From Natribaculum breve (GTDB lineage Archaea > Halobacteriota > Halobacteria > Halobacteriales > Natrialbaceae), in the NCBI RefSeq assembly GCF_023008585.1, contig NZ_CP095390.1, positions 248,001 to 312,000 of the forward strand: 64,000 nt of DNA, given 5' to 3'. The position numbers and the translations under genes were made by a program. This document shows, in pieces, positions 52,053 through 60,436 of the stretch (positions are counted from its first letter, which is position 1; every line of letters starts with the position of its first letter). The notes below the pieces were generated by a model. That model searched no databases. It saw nothing but the letters and a program-made list of their open reading frames with translations, and had not been told where the DNA came from.

Positions 52053-52776
52053 TTATCCCGTGTCGAACGACGAAACGAACGACCCGTTCGAGAGGTAGAG
52101 TTCCCCCTCGAGTTCGACCGCCGCAACCGGTCGCGACTCGTCTCCGTCGTACTCGTACTCGTGCAGTCGGCTTCCGGTCTCTCTGTCGTGGATCGTGACC
52201 ACGTGTGGATACGCCGAGACGGCTGCGGGCGTGTGACACTGCTCGGTCCCGCGGACGGCGAGGACGTGGTCGTCCGACGCCGCGACGGCTGTCGGTGCGG
52301 TGTCGAGCGACTCCTGCCAGCGCAGTTGGCCGTCGGGCGACACCGCGAGGAGTTCCCACTGCCGTCTCCCACTCCAGCGCGCCGGTGGATACCTCGAGTG
52401 CCACACAGTGGTTTCCGTCGGTGACGACGTAGGCGGTTCCGTCACTGACGGCCGGCGGTGCGATCGACGGATCGCTCGAGGTGAACTCCTGGATGGCGTG
52501 TCGGTCGTCGCTCCCTCCGGGAACCGTCCACTCGGGGTCTCCAGTGTCGGGGTCGAGTGCAACGAGTGTACGGTCGAACACGTCGGTATCCGACGCGGCG
52601 AGTAGGAGGCTACTCCCGGATTGGTGCCCGAATCTGGCACTGGCGATCGGGTACTCCCACCGTGACGGGAACGACGGTTCCGCGTCGTCCCTGCGTCTCA
52701 CGTCCTCCAAACAGCCGGCGAGACCGACAAGTGCTGCCGTCGTGGCTCTCCGGAGAACGTTCCGTCTGGAGGGCAT
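52053..52776 (-). pseudogene. PQQ-repeat (beta-propeller) lipoprotein, frameshifted by a 13-bp insertion
   Basis: From ATG 52776: Tat motif SRRNVLRRATTAALVG, lipobox LAGC, then PQQ-type blades (RTLVALDPDTGDPEWTVPGG, AYVVTDGNHCVALEVSTGAL). Near 52366 the frame shifts and continues as LLAVSPDGQLRWQESL, VTIHDRETGSRLHEYEYDGD, ending SSFDTG at 52053. Removing 13 bp flanked by two TCCCACT copies (52354-52366) restores ALEWELLAVSPDG and an exact 236-codon frame. Short for a full propeller, so possibly already reduced. Confidence 0.75.
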
Positions 52777-52995
52777 ACCTCGATAACGCCGCTCGGACAC
52801 GAAATAATTTTTGCATAGATTTAGCTTCATACATCTTGAGTCGATCAGTGAACGATAGCTCTACGACGCACGGGTACCTCGACGAAAACCGTCGCCGACG
52901 GTGGGATCGCTCGACCAGCGCGGAGCCTCTATTTTGGGTGGCCTCGCTCTTCGCGGCCGAGAACGATCGATCGCGGTCGGGACGATACTCCACGT

Positions 52996-53136
52996 ATGGC
53001 GACCGGGGACGGTTCGGCGTCCGGTTTCCCGCTCGATGAAGTGATGGACGACGTCCGACGAGAACTCGTCCAGCGGGTGGCCGCGGCTGACCGAGATACG
53101 AATCGAGATATCTACGACGCGCTCGAAAACGAGTAA
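52996..53136 (+). CDS. Candidate 46-aa acidic protein
   Basis: Open frame starting MATGDGSASGFPLDEVMDDV and ending DRDTNRDIYDALENE. Codon choice, with G/C at most third positions, and the acidic amphipathic helix look like a real haloarchaeal gene. It is followed 21 bp later by the convergent stop of the YchF gene. No family recognised, no clear TATA box at the usual distance. Confidence 0.45.
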   Translation: MATGDGSASGFPLDEVMDDVRRELVQRVAAADRDTNRDIYDALENE

Positions 53137-53157
53137 CAGGCTCCGGTTCCACCCTTG

Positions 53158-54336
53158 TCAGTTCGTACTCACGATCTTGATCACGTCTCCCTCCTCGAGT
53201 TCGTAACTCTCGCTCACTTCGCGAGAGGATTTGGCGTCGACGGCGTGGAGGTAGCCGTCGCCGATGTCGGAGTGGACAGCGTAGGCGAGGTCGACCGGCG
53301 TCGATCCTCGCGGCAGGAGGAAGGCGTCGGGCAACACGTTGCCGCTGCCGTCGGACCACTTCGAGGCGTCCTCGACGGGGTAGGCGGTGACGTGATCGAG
53401 CAGGTCGTAGACGGCGTAGTCGAGCGCGTCCTGGACGCCGGTGCCGTCCCACCGCTCCATCGTCTCGGCGAGTCCCTCCAGGGCCTCGCGCTGGGCGTCG
53501 CTCACCTCGCCTTCGATCTCCATCGACTCGTCACCCGGATCGTAGTCGACGAGACCGTTCTCGGCCGCCCGACGAAGTGCGAGTTCGCCCTCCGCGGTGG
53601 TCGGGATCACGGGTTTGTCGAGCTCGAGCAGCCGTTCGACGTTCTCCTCGGGGGCGACGTCGATCTTGTTCGCCGCGACGACGATCGGTTTGGTCCGCTG
53701 GCGGACGTCGCGGGCGAGCGCCTCGCGGTGTTCGTCGTCCCACTGGATGGGGTCGTCGGGGTACTCGAGGTCCCGCAGGACGATCGCGATCTGGGCCGGC
53801 GAGGCGCCGAAGCCCGAGAGCATGTCCGCCAGCGCGTCGTCGATGTCGAAATCCGGCGAGCGCGACTTGCGTTCGACCGACTCCCAGTTTCGCTCGACGA
53901 TGCCCGCGAGCCACATGTCCATCTCCTCCTCGACGAAGTCGATGTCCTCGAGCGGGTCGTGCTCGCCGACCTCGACAGGTTCGCCCTTCTCGTTCGTCGC
54001 CCCGGAGGCGTCGATCACGTTGACGATGACGTCGGCGTTGGTGAGTTCGTCGAGAAACTGGTTGCCCAGCCCCTTCCCCTCGTGAGCGCCCGGCACCAGT
54101 CCGGCGACGTCGAGCAGTTCGATCGGGACGTACCGCTTGCCGTCCCGGCAGTTCTCGCTGTTGCACCGCTCGTCGCGCTCGAGGCAGGGACACTCGGTGC
54201 GGACGTGACTCACGCCGCGGTTTGCGTCGATGGTGGTGAAGGGGTAGTTGGCGACGTCTACCTCCGCCATCGTCGCCGCGGTGTAGAACGTGGACTTGCC
54301 GGCGTTCGGTTTTCCGGCAAGCGCGATCGAGAGCAT
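53158..54336 (-). CDS. ychF: Archaeal YchF/Obg-family GTPase with TGS domain
   Basis: 392 aa translation-associated GTPase. G1 LAGKPNAGKSTFYTAATM, switch region NYPFTTIDANRGVSHVRTEC, G3 ELLDVAGLVPGAHEGKGLGN, G4 VVAANKIDVAPEEN. A four-Cys segment (ECPCLERDERCNSENC) follows switch I and may bind zinc, as in archaeal members. The C-terminal TGS domain includes FLLPRGSTPVDLAYAVHSDI. ATG 54336 is the family start; an upstream in-frame codon adds 26 unrelated residues. Confidence 0.93.
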   Translation of the reverse strand: MLSIALAGKPNAGKSTFYTAATMAEVDVANYPFTTIDANRGVSHVRTECPCLERDERCNSENCRDGKRYVPIELLDVAGLVPGAHEGKGLGNQFLDELTNADVIVNVIDASGATNEKGEPVEVGEHDPLEDIDFVEEEMDMWLAGIVERNWESVERKSRSPDFDIDDALADMLSGFGASPAQIAIVLRDLEYPDDPIQWDDEHREALARDVRQRTKPIVVAANKIDVAPEENVERLLELDKPVIPTTAEGELALRRAAENGLVDYDPGDESMEIEGEVSDAQREALEGLAETMERWDGTGVQDALDYAVYDLLDHVTAYPVEDASKWSDGSGNVLPDAFLLPRGSTPVDLAYAVHSDIGDGYLHAVDAKSSREVSESYELEEGDVIKIVSTN

Positions 54337-54517
54337 GCCACGAGGTAGCCTCGTGCGGGAAAACTGTCTTTCGATTCCGGGGGTGGCGGTTACGGTGGCC
54401 GCGGGACACCGCACCGGTCGCTTTCGTCGCTTTCGTCTGAAGGATTCATCGAGATCGCGGAGGCCGAGGAGAGCTCCGGGTGAGAGGAGGTAAGTTCGAC
54501 GCGACGGCGGCGCAGCC

Positions 54518-55249
54518 CTACAACTCGAGGGCCATCATCACTTCGTCGACGTAGTGGCCGTCGAGCTTGTAGTGGTCCTCGCGGACGGCCTCGGTCTCCC
54601 AGCCATGGTGTTCGAGGAAGGCGATGGCGTCCTCGTTCGTCGAGGGGACGCTGTTGTAGACTTTCTCGTAGTCGTTCGAGGCGGCCCACTCGAGCCCGCG
54701 CGAGAGGAGGTGTGAGCCGATGCCGTGGCCGCGGTACTCCTCGATGACGCCGACGGTGAGTTCGGCGGTGTGGCTCAGTTTGTCGAGTTCGGGCGCGTGG
54801 AGGTGAACCCAGCCGACGACGTCGTCGCCGACCGTCGCGACGAAGAACATCCGCGCCTCGAGTTCGTTGTGCCGGAGCAGGGCGTCCTCGTGGTCGATCT
54901 CGTCGGCGACGCTCTCGGCGACGATGTACGTCTTCTCTTCGGCGACCTGTCTGATCGCGCCGACGATCCCCGAGAGGTCCTCCTGTCTCGCCGGCCGGAT
55001 GTGAAACTCGAGGTCGTCCGTGGCGTACTCCTCTTCGGCCCCGGCGTCGATCGTGACCCTGAGTTTGCCCTCTACTTCCTCGAGTCGCCCGTCGCGTTTG
55101 AGGATCGCGACGTGGTGGCGGAACCCGCCCGGATCGATCCGGAGGCGTTCCTGGGCCTCGTCGGGGTCGACGGCCCCGTGCCGTTCGACGTACTCGTAGA
55201 TCCGTTTGCGGTCCTCGTGTCCAAATTCGAGTTCTTCACTGAATGACAT
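54518..55249 (-). CDS. Winged-helix-GNAT fusion acetyltransferase
   Basis: 243 aa. N-terminal winged helix (EDRKRIYEYVERHGAVDPDE, GGFRHHVAILKRDGRLEEVE) at residues about 8-60, then a GNAT domain: FHIRPARQEDLSGIVGAIRQ, LTVGVIEEYRGHGIGSHLLS (acetyl-CoA loop) and STNEDAIAFLEHHGWETEAV. The DNA-binding-like domain may target the enzyme to chromatin proteins or sense a ligand. ATG 55249 follows CGTTAAGTATC by about 27 nt. Substrate unknown; possibly a protein lysine acetyltransferase. Confidence 0.86.
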   Translation of the reverse strand: MSFSEELEFGHEDRKRIYEYVERHGAVDPDEAQERLRIDPGGFRHHVAILKRDGRLEEVEGKLRVTIDAGAEEEYATDDLEFHIRPARQEDLSGIVGAIRQVAEEKTYIVAESVADEIDHEDALLRHNELEARMFFVATVGDDVVGWVHLHAPELDKLSHTAELTVGVIEEYRGHGIGSHLLSRGLEWAASNDYEKVYNSVPSTNEDAIAFLEHHGWETEAVREDHYKLDGHYVDEVMMALEL

Positions 55250-55296
55250 GAGTAGTGGTACCACACACCGATACTTAACGATTGGCTCGCCAGCCA

Positions 55297-55349
55297 CCGC
55301 GTCGGCTTCACCTGTCGATTTAATGTGACGACAGGTGAAGCCGGCGCGG
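55297..55349. repeat. Hairpin with 21-bp arms across a start codon
   Basis: CCGCGTCGGCTTCACCTGTCG (55297-55317, written here as the whole arm minus no bases, 20 of 21 paired) matches the inverse at 55329-55349 around the AT-rich loop ATTTAATGTGA. The GTG start of the membrane metalloprotease-like gene (55335) lies in the right arm. It sits in the divergent promoter region. Confidence 0.65.
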
Positions 55350-55805
55350 TTTCCGACCGCGGTTCGGCTACTCGAGTACGTGATCGAATTCGACGTGATC
55401 GCCGCCGGGGTCGTCCTCGCGGTCGCCGTGGCGGTCGGGTTGGTCGTCCACGAGTACGCCCACGCGGCGGTGCTTCGACTCGCCAGTATCGACTACTCCC
55501 TCGAGTACAGTCCAGATCGAACGGACGGCGTCGTCACCGCACTCGCGAGCGGTCGGTGGGCCGTGGTCCGGCCGCGTCCGACCGGCGAGGAGTCGCCGTG
55601 GGTCCTCCGGATCGCCGCGCTGATGCCGCTCTCGCTCGCCCTCCCCGTCTTCGCACTCGGGCTGGGCGGCTACCTGCCCGGACCCGACGGGCTCGTCGTG
55701 ACGGCTGCAGCGATCGGCTGGCTCGCCTGTGCCGTCCCCAGCCCGCAGGACTTCTCGGTCGCCTTCTACGCACATCGCGCCCTCGAGGCGGACGCCACCC
55801 GGTAG
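55335..55805 (+). CDS. Membrane metalloprotease-like protein with HEYAH motif
   Basis: 156 aa from GTG. Helix VIAAGVVLAVAVAVGLVVHE runs into HEYAHAAVLRL, an HExxH-type motif at a membrane interface as in site-2-protease/M50-like proteins, with more helices (IAALMPLSLALPVFALGLGG, GLVVTAAAIGWLACAVPS). A late PSPQDFSVAFYAH might provide a third ligand. Short for an active S2P (often over 200 aa), so function is tentative. The start lies within a hairpin. Confidence 0.68.
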   Translation: MKPARFPTAVRLLEYVIEFDVIAAGVVLAVAVAVGLVVHEYAHAAVLRLASIDYSLEYSPDRTDGVVTALASGRWAVVRPRPTGEESPWVLRIAALMPLSLALPVFALGLGGYLPGPDGLVVTAAAIGWLACAVPSPQDFSVAFYAHRALEADATR

Positions 55806-55813
55806 CCACCGCG

Positions 55814-56191
55814 TCACCGATCCGTCCGTCGCGGCCGCCGCTCGGGGACGTCCGTGAGCAACTGTGCCACGTCGTGGACGTTTCTCGTCTCGAGCAACAA
55901 CTCGGCCGCCTCGCGAACCGTAAACTCGGCCTCGAGGGAGACGCCGTAGCACCGGGCGTACAGTTCGAGCCAGGTGTTCATCGACTCGCGGAGAGCGGCC
56001 AGTTCGGCCTCGGAGAACGGGACCAGCCGGCCGCCGGTCCGGGCCTCGACGTAGAGCCAGATCGCCTGCCCTGCGCCCTCGCGGAGGTAGTCGGCCGCCG
56101 CTCGCTCCGGCGTGACGTCCGGATCGAACGACTCGCGGTCGCGCTCGGCGCGACGCTCGAGTGCGGCGATTCTGGGTCCGTAACGGCTCAT
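55814..56191 (-). CDS. Haloarchaeal helical protein downstream of the ETF operon
   Basis: 125 aa from ATG 56191 (MSRYGPRIAALERRAERDRE). Charged and helical; GAGQAIWLYVEARTGGRLVP and FSEAELAALRESMNTWLELY are conserved-looking. The stop of the upstream flavoprotein gene (56193) is one base away, so it is probably the last gene of the etfB-etfA-fixC unit. Function unknown; could be an accessory to electron transfer. Confidence 0.7.
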   Translation of the reverse strand: MSRYGPRIAALERRAERDRESFDPDVTPERAAADYLREGAGQAIWLYVEARTGGRLVPFSEAELAALRESMNTWLELYARCYGVSLEAEFTVREAAELLLETRNVHDVAQLLTDVPERRPRRTDR

Positions 56192-56192
56192 C

Positions 56193-57869
56193 CTACCCCT
56201 GTCGGAACTCGACGCCCTTGCCGCCACGCGGGTGTTCCCACTCGGTGTCGGCGACGACGGCGCAGGTCCCACACTCCACACAGGGCTGGGTGTCGAGGCT
56301 GACGAGCGTCTCTTCGGTGCCGTTCGTCTTCACCGTCTCCGCGCGGTAACAGCCGCCGCCGAAGTCCTCGGCGCTCACCGGGCAGGCGTAGACCGCCGCG
56401 CCGCTTTCCTCGACGGACTCGTCGCGCAGCCGAATGTGGGGGTTGCCCACGTCCGTATCGTAGGTGAGGTCGCCGATGCGCTCCTCGAGGCTCGGCGGTT
56501 CGATCTCGCTCTCCCAGTGGATCGTCCGGCCGAGTTCCTCGCCGACGACCGCCGGAATCGTGACGTACCCCGTCCGGGTGTCGGGGAGCATCGAGACGAG
56601 CAGCGGCGAGTTGTACGCCCGCTTCAGTAGCCGATCGGCGACGGGGTTTCCGAGCGCGGCGCTGCCGACCCTCGAGTCGAGGACGGCCTCGACGGCGTTC
56701 GTGACGGCCTCGCGTTCGCCCACCGTCCGGGCGAGGTCGTATCGACGGGGCCGGAGTTTCTCCATCGTGCCCGAGTCCTCGAGCATCTTCGCGTAGCGTC
56801 GGCCGGCGGCTTCGGGGTCGGCGTTGCCGCGCGTGACCGCGAACGCGTCGGCCGCGAGCGCGCCCGCGGTGACGGCGTGGTTCATGCCCTTGATGATCGG
56901 CCCCTGGGCCTGCATCTGTCCGGCGGCGTCGCCGACGAGGACGAGTCGATCGCGGTAGGGTTCGCGGTGGGCGACCTTCTTCGAGTCCGGCACCAGTTTG
57001 GCGGCGTACTCGCGCTCGTGGTACTCGTCGCCGAGCCACCCCGCGAGCAGCGGGTGCGTGAGCAGGGCGTCGAGCAGTTCGTGCGGTTCGGCCCGCTGCT
57101 CGACGAGGCTGTCGAGGTGGAAGACGGTCCCGATCGACAGCGAGTCCGCGTTCGTATAGAGGAAGCCGCCGCCGCGGACGTCCTCGAAGAGGTCGCCCGA
57201 GAACAGGTGTGCGACGCCCTCGCCGTCGCCGATCGAGAACCGGCTGTCGATCGCGTCGGGGTCGACGTCGACGACCGCCTTGACGCCCTGGAACCACTCG
57301 TCGGGTTCCTCCCAGTCCATCAGTCCCGCGTCGCGGGCGAGTTCGGAGTTGACGCCGTCGGCGGCGACGACGAAGTCCGCCGTGATCGGGTCCAGTTCGT
57401 CGCAGGTGACGCCGACGATCCGGCCGTTCTCCCGGAGGAGTCCGTTGACCCTGACGCCGGTGAGGACGCCCCCACCCGTCTCGCTCGTCTTCTCGTGGAC
57501 GCGCTCTTCGAGCCAGCCGTCCATCGTTCGGCGGAGGACGGCGTCACACCAGTCGGTGTCGTGCTCGTGGAGGTCGGTGAGGTCGTAGGTCTTGACCTTC
57601 CGCCCCGAGACGTTGTGGATGTAGTAATCGGTGACCGGGCGTTCGGTGGCTTCCTCCCGAAAGCCCGGGAACAGTTCGTCGATCGTGTACGGCGCGGACT
57701 CCTCGGCGTAGATCAGCCCGCCGGAGACGTTCTTCGACCCGGCTTCGACGCCCCGCTCGAGTACCAGCGTCTCGATACCGTGATCGGCGAGTCGGGACGC
57801 GGCGGCCGCACCGCCGGGCCCACAGCCGACGACGATCGCCTCGTAGTGTTCGTACCCGTCGTCGGCCAT
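56193..57869 (-). CDS. fixC: ETF-quinone oxidoreductase-like flavoprotein with fused FixX-type cluster
   Basis: 558 aa. FAD loop AIVVGCGPGGAAAASRLADH, then GSKNVSGGLIYAEESAP (FixC/ETF-QO motif), VLVGDAAGQMQAQGPIIKGM, and a C-terminal [4Fe-4S] module: YACPVSAEDF (C496) plus PCVECGTCAVVAD (C530, C533, C536) and WEHPRGGKGVEF, the FixX/ETF-QO end. So FixC and FixX are one chain. Transfers electrons from EtfAB to the quinone pool. The start shares one base with the etfA stop (TGATG). Confidence 0.92.
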   Translation of the reverse strand: MADDGYEHYEAIVVGCGPGGAAAASRLADHGIETLVLERGVEAGSKNVSGGLIYAEESAPYTIDELFPGFREEATERPVTDYYIHNVSGRKVKTYDLTDLHEHDTDWCDAVLRRTMDGWLEERVHEKTSETGGGVLTGVRVNGLLRENGRIVGVTCDELDPITADFVVAADGVNSELARDAGLMDWEEPDEWFQGVKAVVDVDPDAIDSRFSIGDGEGVAHLFSGDLFEDVRGGGFLYTNADSLSIGTVFHLDSLVEQRAEPHELLDALLTHPLLAGWLGDEYHEREYAAKLVPDSKKVAHREPYRDRLVLVGDAAGQMQAQGPIIKGMNHAVTAGALAADAFAVTRGNADPEAAGRRYAKMLEDSGTMEKLRPRRYDLARTVGEREAVTNAVEAVLDSRVGSAALGNPVADRLLKRAYNSPLLVSMLPDTRTGYVTIPAVVGEELGRTIHWESEIEPPSLEERIGDLTYDTDVGNPHIRLRDESVEESGAAVYACPVSAEDFGGGCYRAETVKTNGTEETLVSLDTQPCVECGTCAVVADTEWEHPRGGKGVEFRQG

Positions 57870-59416
57870 CAGTCGTCACCCCCGTCTGCGACGGCCTCGA
57901 GGCGGAGTTCGCCGGCCTCGATCGCCTCGGTCAGTCGCGGGAGGACCTCGAAGAGATCGCCCTCGACGAAGTAGTCGCTGAAGTCTCTGATCCGTGCGTC
58001 GGGGTCGGTGTTGATCGCGACGATCGTCTCGGACTCGTCCATCCCGACTTTGTGCTGGACGGCACCCGAGACGCCGGCCGCGACGTAGAGGTCCGGCGCG
58101 ACGACCTGGCCCGTCTCGCCGATCTGGCGCTCCTCTTTCGTGTACTCCTCGACGTGGCCCTCGAACTGGTAGGAGGAGGTGACGATCCCGCGAGTGATGC
58201 CGAGGGCGGCGTCGTCGAAGGCGTCGACGAGGTCCAGTCCGAGTTCGATTCCCTGCGTCGGATCGTCGCCGATCCCACGTCCGAGACAGACGATCACCTC
58301 GTGGCCGGTGAGGTCGACGCCGGCCTCGAGTCGGTCGTGGTCGGTGATCTCGACGCGGAACCAGTCCTCGGCGAGGTCCATCTCGTGTTCGACGACCAGC
58401 CCCTCGCGCTCCGGGTCGGGCTCTATCGGCTCGAAACTGCCCGGAATGACCGAACACCCCTGCGGGTGGAAGTCCCGACCCGGGTTGTCCAGACAGAGGA
58501 TCGTCGAGTACTCGAACCCCGAGAAGTCGGGCCGTTTCATGTGTAAGACGCGCTCGAAGGTCTTCTTGACGCCGGGTTCGCCGGTCTTGACCGGGTTCGC
58601 GACCTCCTCTTCCCCGATGAAGAGGCCGGAACAGTCCGAGGCGAGCCCGGAGTCGAGTTCGGCCTGCGTCTGCGCCGAGAGGTCCCGCCCGTTGTTCGTC
58701 GCCGGGAACAGGAAGTAGCGAGGCTCGTCGTACTCGCGCCAGTTCGTGCTCTCGGCGCTCCCCTGCCCGCGAGCCATGTGCGCGGTGATCTCGGCGTAGG
58801 GCTTGTGCAGGAACCGCTCGAGTCGTGGATCCTCGTGGTAGACCGCGACGTCGGCCCCGTAGGCGAGACACTCCTCGGCGAGTCCTTCCACGTCGTCGCC
58901 GATCACGACGGCCACGACGTTCTCCTCGTCTCCGAACTCCGCGGCGTAGTCGTCCATCAACTCGCGGGCCTTTCCGAGCATCTCCTTCGAGACGTCGAGC
59001 AACTCGCCCTCCTGGGTCTCGCAGTAGACCCACACGTCCTCGTAGTGGCCGTCCTCGAGCGCCCGGACGTGGCGTTTGTCCCGCGTCGGGTGGGAGAGTT
59101 CGTCCTCGTCCTCGTCCTCCGCGGGTTCTTCAGCCGTCGCAGACTCCTCCTCGGCCTCCTCCTCGAGTTCCCCGTCGCCTGCCTCCTCGCCGCCCGCCTC
59201 GTCACCGACCGTCTCCGCGGTCTCCTCGTACTCGCCTTCGGTCGCGTCGCCCTCGCCGCCGACTGCCGCGATGCGTTCTTCGATCGCCTCGCGGGCCGTC
59301 TTCCGATCCCGTCCGCCCCGCTCGGCCTCCAGGATCGCGTTCAGTTCTGCCTCGTCGTCGATCGTGTCCAGTTCCTCGATCAGCTCGTCGACCGTATGTT
59401 CGTCGGGATCTACCAT
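57869..59416 (-). CDS. etfA: Electron transfer flavoprotein alpha subunit, N-terminally extended
   Basis: 515 aa. Residues about 110-515 are EtfA (DVWVYCETQEGELLDVSKEM; C-terminal FAD domain GETGQVVAPDLYVAAGVSGA, KVGMDESETIVAINTDPDAR, IRDFSDYFVEGDLFEVLP). The first 110 residues are extra: a helical segment (ELNAILEAERGGRDRKTARE) then a Glu-rich linker. A canonical EtfA is about 320 aa. Shuttles electrons from acyl-CoA dehydrogenases or other donors. 3 nt after etfB. Confidence 0.9.
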   Translation of the reverse strand: MVDPDEHTVDELIEELDTIDDEAELNAILEAERGGRDRKTAREAIEERIAAVGGEGDATEGEYEETAETVGDEAGGEEAGDGELEEEAEEESATAEEPAEDEDEDELSHPTRDKRHVRALEDGHYEDVWVYCETQEGELLDVSKEMLGKARELMDDYAAEFGDEENVVAVVIGDDVEGLAEECLAYGADVAVYHEDPRLERFLHKPYAEITAHMARGQGSAESTNWREYDEPRYFLFPATNNGRDLSAQTQAELDSGLASDCSGLFIGEEEVANPVKTGEPGVKKTFERVLHMKRPDFSGFEYSTILCLDNPGRDFHPQGCSVIPGSFEPIEPDPEREGLVVEHEMDLAEDWFRVEITDHDRLEAGVDLTGHEVIVCLGRGIGDDPTQGIELGLDLVDAFDDAALGITRGIVTSSYQFEGHVEEYTKEERQIGETGQVVAPDLYVAAGVSGAVQHKVGMDESETIVAINTDPDARIRDFSDYFVEGDLFEVLPRLTEAIEAGELRLEAVADGGDD

Positions 59417-59419
59417 GGT

Positions 59420-60283
59420 TCAATCACCCGCAGCAAACGGTTGCATCTCCTCGAGGAGCCGTTCCATGCCGTCTCGGTCGTCGGGCTCGATCATCGTCGC
59501 CTCGCGTTCCGACGGTGCCTTGGGGATCGGATCGACCGACGAGACGATCGTCGGCGACCCGTCCAGCCCGATGTAGTCGGGATCGAGGTTCATGTCCACG
59601 TGATCCCAGGTCGTCAGGTGCTCGTCGTAGCTCTCGGCGCGCGCTTCGGTCTCGGCGCGAAGCCGCTTGTGCTCGAGTCGGTGCGACGCCTTCCGGTAGG
59701 TCGGCTCGAACTCCGGATCGGTGACGACGACGCAGGGCAGCGACGCTTCGACCGTCTCGATCTCGTCGACGTCGCCCTCGACGAGCCGTTTCGCACGAAG
59801 CGTCCGTTCGTCGGGATCGACGTCGAGTGCGATCGCGTGCGTGACGATCGGCCACTCGAGTCCCCAGCAGGTCTGGGGGCCGGTCTGACCGGTCTCGCCG
59901 TCTGCCGTTTTGAAGCCCGCGAAGACGAGATCCAGTTTACGAACCTCCTCCTGATACTTCTCGAGTGCAGAACAGAGCGTGATCGCGGTCGCCCAGGTGT
60001 CCGCAGCCGCACACTCGCGATCGGAGAGCAAGTACAGGTCGTCGGCGTAGACCGACGCCATCGCCTCCTGCAGGACGCTCTCGTACCCCGGCGGCCCCAT
60101 GCTCATCACGCTCACGTGGCCGCCGTGGCGGACTTTCGTCTGCAAGGCGGCCTCGAGGGCGAACGCGTCGTTCGGGTTCATCACCGTCGGCGTCTTCCCC
60201 CGCTCGAGGTGGCCGTCCTCGTCGAACGAGACGGCTCCCTCGGAGAAGTCGGGGACGCCTTTCGTCAGAACGGCGGAACGCAT
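59420..60283 (-). CDS. etfB: Electron transfer flavoprotein beta subunit
   Basis: 287 aa. KTPTVMNPNDAFALEAALQT and GGHVSVMSMGPPGYESVLQE are EtfB signatures; LDLVFAGFKTADGETGQTGP is the nucleotide (AMP) site. First gene of the etfB-etfA-fixC unit. A minus-strand CTTAATAG box lies about 50-60 nt upstream, so this gene may have a short leader. Partner dehydrogenases are probably the acyl-CoA ones not in the window. Confidence 0.92.
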   Translation of the reverse strand: MRSAVLTKGVPDFSEGAVSFDEDGHLERGKTPTVMNPNDAFALEAALQTKVRHGGHVSVMSMGPPGYESVLQEAMASVYADDLYLLSDRECAAADTWATAITLCSALEKYQEEVRKLDLVFAGFKTADGETGQTGPQTCWGLEWPIVTHAIALDVDPDERTLRAKRLVEGDVDEIETVEASLPCVVVTDPEFEPTYRKASHRLEHKRLRAETEARAESYDEHLTTWDHVDMNLDPDYIGLDGSPTIVSSVDPIPKAPSEREATMIEPDDRDGMERLLEEMQPFAAGD

Positions 60284-60436
60284 ACCTCCCTCCTCGGTGT
60301 GTTTTTTCTTCGCATGCTCACCTCTCTCTATCGCAAGTATGACTATTAAGAATGTGGGTGTTACTCAACAGACAGGACGGCCGTCGCCACCCTCGTCAGG
60401 ACGTTCGCGAGCGATTCTGGACGGATCGGCGTCGCG

